A stretch of 8,082 bases of DNA from an uncultured Phycisphaerae bacterium (GTDB taxonomy: Bacteria; Planctomycetota; Phycisphaerae; Phycisphaerales; SM1A02), in assembly GCA_913046275.1 (NCBI GenBank), contig CAJWSE010000046.1, positions 1 through 8,082 of the forward strand, given 5' to 3'. Under the pieces are notes generated by a model that saw only the letters and a program-made list of their open reading frames with translations, was not told the DNA's origin and made no database searches. Each line of letters begins with the position of its first letter. The stretch's first letter is position 1. The position numbers and the translations under genes are program-made. Positions 6,433 to 8,082 of the stretch are shown piece after piece.

Positions 6433-7682
6433 CGCACCGCATGAAACAGAGTGCTATCGTGTTTACAGGCAAATTTGATGAACATTTGCTTACAACAGTT
6501 GAACAACCAGTACAAACATCTCGAACCATGTTTGACACAATAGGTAAAATCGCGTCTTCTACAGCCAGTGAACCAATCGAAGCCGTCGTTATTGATGATG
6601 CTTTACTAGAAAATAACCCTGAAGAAAACATCGACTCTATCCGAAGAATCGATCCTACGATTATTGTGATTGTCTCAAGTAATACAGTTGTTCATCAAGC
6701 TGATGCCTGTGTGCCGAAAATGCCGACAGCAGCATTGTTGCGCTCTGCCATTGAAAATGTTCATTCTGAACCAGAATTACTTAATACAGATATACCCATC
6801 GATCTTGATACAGTCCTTGGCATAGCTGATGAAATAAAACTCGAACACGATTCATCGCCGCTAGGAGATGTTGACCTTGTCCGCTGCCTCATGCATTCCC
6901 CAGCAAAGTTTAAAGAGACACTCGTTAACCTACTGAAAGAACAAACAAAATGGTCTTATTGTGCCATTGTAAGCGCAGAACTAGATGCGCCTGAAACTTC
7001 TCAAGTCTCCCCTTTAAGATATGGGCATAATGAGCATGGATTCATTGCCGCCATTGGGTCAACTACTGAAGATTTGCTCCGATGGTCTCGATGGGCCGCT
7101 TGTTGGCTAGATTTAGCAAGGCGACAAAGAGAACTTAAACTACTTGCGTATCAAGATGAGCTCTCAGGAGCATGGAACCGGCGCTTTTTACGCACATGTT
7201 TATCTAGAGAACTGCAAATTGCACGAAATACAAGACGCCCCTTAACCGTAATGATTTTTGATATTGATGATTTCAAACATTACAATGATCGGTGGGGGCA
7301 TGATGCGGGCGATGAGATTATCCGTGAACTTGTGAAGTTACTTCGTGCAATCATCCGTAAAGGAGATCACGTTTGCCGAATAGGTGGCGATGAATTTGCC
7401 GTCTTGTTTTGTGATCCTGAACCGCCGCGTGAACCAGGGTCAGACCACCCAACAACAATCGAGATACTTGCAAAACGATTTAAAGAGCAAGTAGCAAAGG
7501 CCAGATTCCCAAAACTGGGCGAAGAAGCAACAGGAGTATTATCGATTTCAGGTGGTCTTGCGACATTCCCATGGGATTCTTCTGATATTGACGGACTCCT
7601 TGAAAAAGCTGACCAACGTCTACTCCAATCAAAACGACAAGGCAAAAATTCGATCACAATTGGTAGAGATAACAATAATTAA
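6429..7682 (+). CDS. GGDEF-domain diguanylate cyclase with N-terminal sensory region
   Basis: Makes the second messenger cyclic di-GMP from two GTP. Seen: 417 residues, no membrane segment. The C-terminal GGDEF domain (about 238-412) has the lead-in YQDELSGAWNRR (241-252), the metal/substrate segment FDIDDFKHYND (277-287, D278), an intact GGDEF (319-323) and ISGG (373-376), so it should be catalytically active. R310-x-x-D313, five residues before GGDEF, matches the product-inhibition (I) site. The N-terminal part (about 8-110) looks receiver-like, with VVIDD (53-57) where a phospho-acceptor aspartate could sit; about 120-230 might be a GAF-like sensor. Both are weak calls by eye. AGGGAA about 8 bases upstream supports the ATG at 6429, though a second ATG at residue 5 is possible. 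It overlaps the upstream pseudo-receiver gene by 4 bases. The stop TAA (7680-7682) is in the same frame as the phosphoesterase that follows. Confidence 0.93.
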   Translation: MTHRMKQSAIVFTGKFDEHLLTTVEQPVQTSRTMFDTIGKIASSTASEPIEAVVIDDALLENNPEENIDSIRRIDPTIIVIVSSNTVVHQADACVPKMPTAALLRSAIENVHSEPELLNTDIPIDLDTVLGIADEIKLEHDSSPLGDVDLVRCLMHSPAKFKETLVNLLKEQTKWSYCAIVSAELDAPETSQVSPLRYGHNEHGFIAAIGSTTEDLLRWSRWAACWLDLARRQRELKLLAYQDELSGAWNRRFLRTCLSRELQIARNTRRPLTVMIFDIDDFKHYNDRWGHDAGDEIIRELVKLLRAIIRKGDHVCRIGGDEFAVLFCDPEPPREPGSDHPTTIEILAKRFKEQVAKARFPKLGEEATGVLSISGGLATFPWDSSDIDGLLEKADQRLLQSKRQGKNSITIGRDNNN

Positions 7683-7683
7683 C

Positions 7684-7700
7684 AAAGGTCAAAGACCATT
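7684..7700 (+). promoter_or_regulatory. Ribosome-binding site and ATT start of the phosphoesterase
   Basis: AAAGG (7684-7688) stands nine bases before an ATT codon (7698-7700) that opens the phosphoesterase frame with Ser-Lys and the first core strand. The frame contains no ATG, GTG or TTG between the TAA at 7680-7682 and the conserved D-x-H motif, so this site decides the start. ATT starts are rare but known, for example in infC. Confidence 0.5.
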
Positions 7701-8082
7701 AGCAAAATACTCATCCTCTCTGATCTACACTTTTGCAAAAAAAACTCTACCGCTCATACGGCAAAGCAGTTTAGGCCATTATGGCATGGTTGCGACGTAC
7801 TTCTTCTGAATGGGGATACTACCGAAGTCTATGGTCAAAATACTTCTAAACAATCACAATTAGAAACAAATAATCTTATTGCTCTAGCAAAAGAAGATGG
7901 CGTTGAAGTGCAATTGCTTACTGGAAATCATGATCCGAATAATGGAATTAATTCGACCTGGCTGTGTAATGAAACGATACTGGTCACTCATGGCCATGTC
8001 GCATTAAAAGGCGTCGCACCTTGGAGTTGGAGATCTAAATACATTGAAGAGGCCAGAAAATATTATTTACAGAATAGTGGCG
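7698..8082 (+). CDS. Calcineurin-like metallophosphoesterase, 3' end beyond the window
   Basis: N-terminal 128 residues of a two-metal phosphoesterase; substrate unknown. Seen, numbering from the ATT codon: first strand ILILSDLHF with D9-x-H11; LLLNGDTTE with G39-D40 and E43; LTGNHD with G76-N77-H78-D79; and VTHGH with H98 and H100. These are the metal-binding and catalytic motifs in the usual order and spacing, so the enzyme should be functional. The family ranges from LpxH and YfcE types to SbcD-like nucleases; the part visible does not decide between them. It starts 15 bases after the cyclase stop, so it is probably co-transcribed with it. Oddity: no standard start codon precedes the motifs, and the frame is continuous with the cyclase except for one TAA, so an ATT start, stop readthrough, or a sequence error are the options. 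Confidence 0.85.
   Translation, partial: MSKILILSDLHFCKKNSTAHTAKQFRPLWHGCDVLLLNGDTTEVYGQNTSKQSQLETNNLIALAKEDGVEVQLLTGNHDPNNGINSTWLCNETILVTHGHVALKGVAPWSWRSKYIEEARKYYLQNSG

Noticed and set aside
7552..7809. Plus-strand open frame of 85 codons across the cyclase/phosphoesterase junction
   Set aside because: It is out of frame with both conserved proteins, whose motifs cover the same bases; no ribosome-binding site or motif supports it.

Overview
The window looks like a chromosomal segment from a planctomycete, most likely of the Phycisphaerae type. The main reason is the pair of secreted proteins ending in a 'PAPG, hydrophobic stretch, RRRRK' tail, a PEP-CTERM-like sorting signal common in that group. 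The MiaB, FtsW and MurG variants do not contradict this. Base composition is moderate to AT-rich. The taxonomic call is inference; there is no rRNA or other marker here.

Left part (about 1-2070, minus strand): two tandem paralogous PEP-CTERM proteins (91-762 and 1094-1750), each followed by its own intrinsic terminator, with a plausible sigma70-type promoter between them. Upstream of the second one lies a roughly 300-base gene-free stretch (1751-2055). It contains several nested inverted repeats and an orphan plus-strand intrinsic terminator (1998-2021), so it may encode a structured RNA or a long regulated leader.

Middle (2056-5910): miaB (tRNA methylthiotransferase) on the minus strand is divergent from a plus-strand group that starts with ftsW and murG. 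These two overlap by 8 bases and act on consecutive steps of peptidoglycan synthesis: MurG makes lipid II and FtsW polymerises it during division.

Right part (5986-8082, plus strand): a small unrecognised protein with a receiver-like but phospho-acceptor-less fold overlaps (ATGA) a diguanylate cyclase. The cyclase has an intact GGDEF active site and an RxxD inhibitory site. It is followed immediately, in the same reading frame after a TAA stop, by a calcineurin-like metallophosphoesterase that runs off the window. No ATG, GTG or TTG is available to start the phosphoesterase; an ATT codon preceded by a ribosome-binding site is the best candidate.

I see no mobile element, CRISPR array, tRNA or rRNA. 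The most interesting items are the possible structured RNA at 1829-2021, the ATT start (or stop readthrough) of the phosphoesterase, and the coupled pseudo-receiver/diguanylate-cyclase pair next to cell-wall genes.
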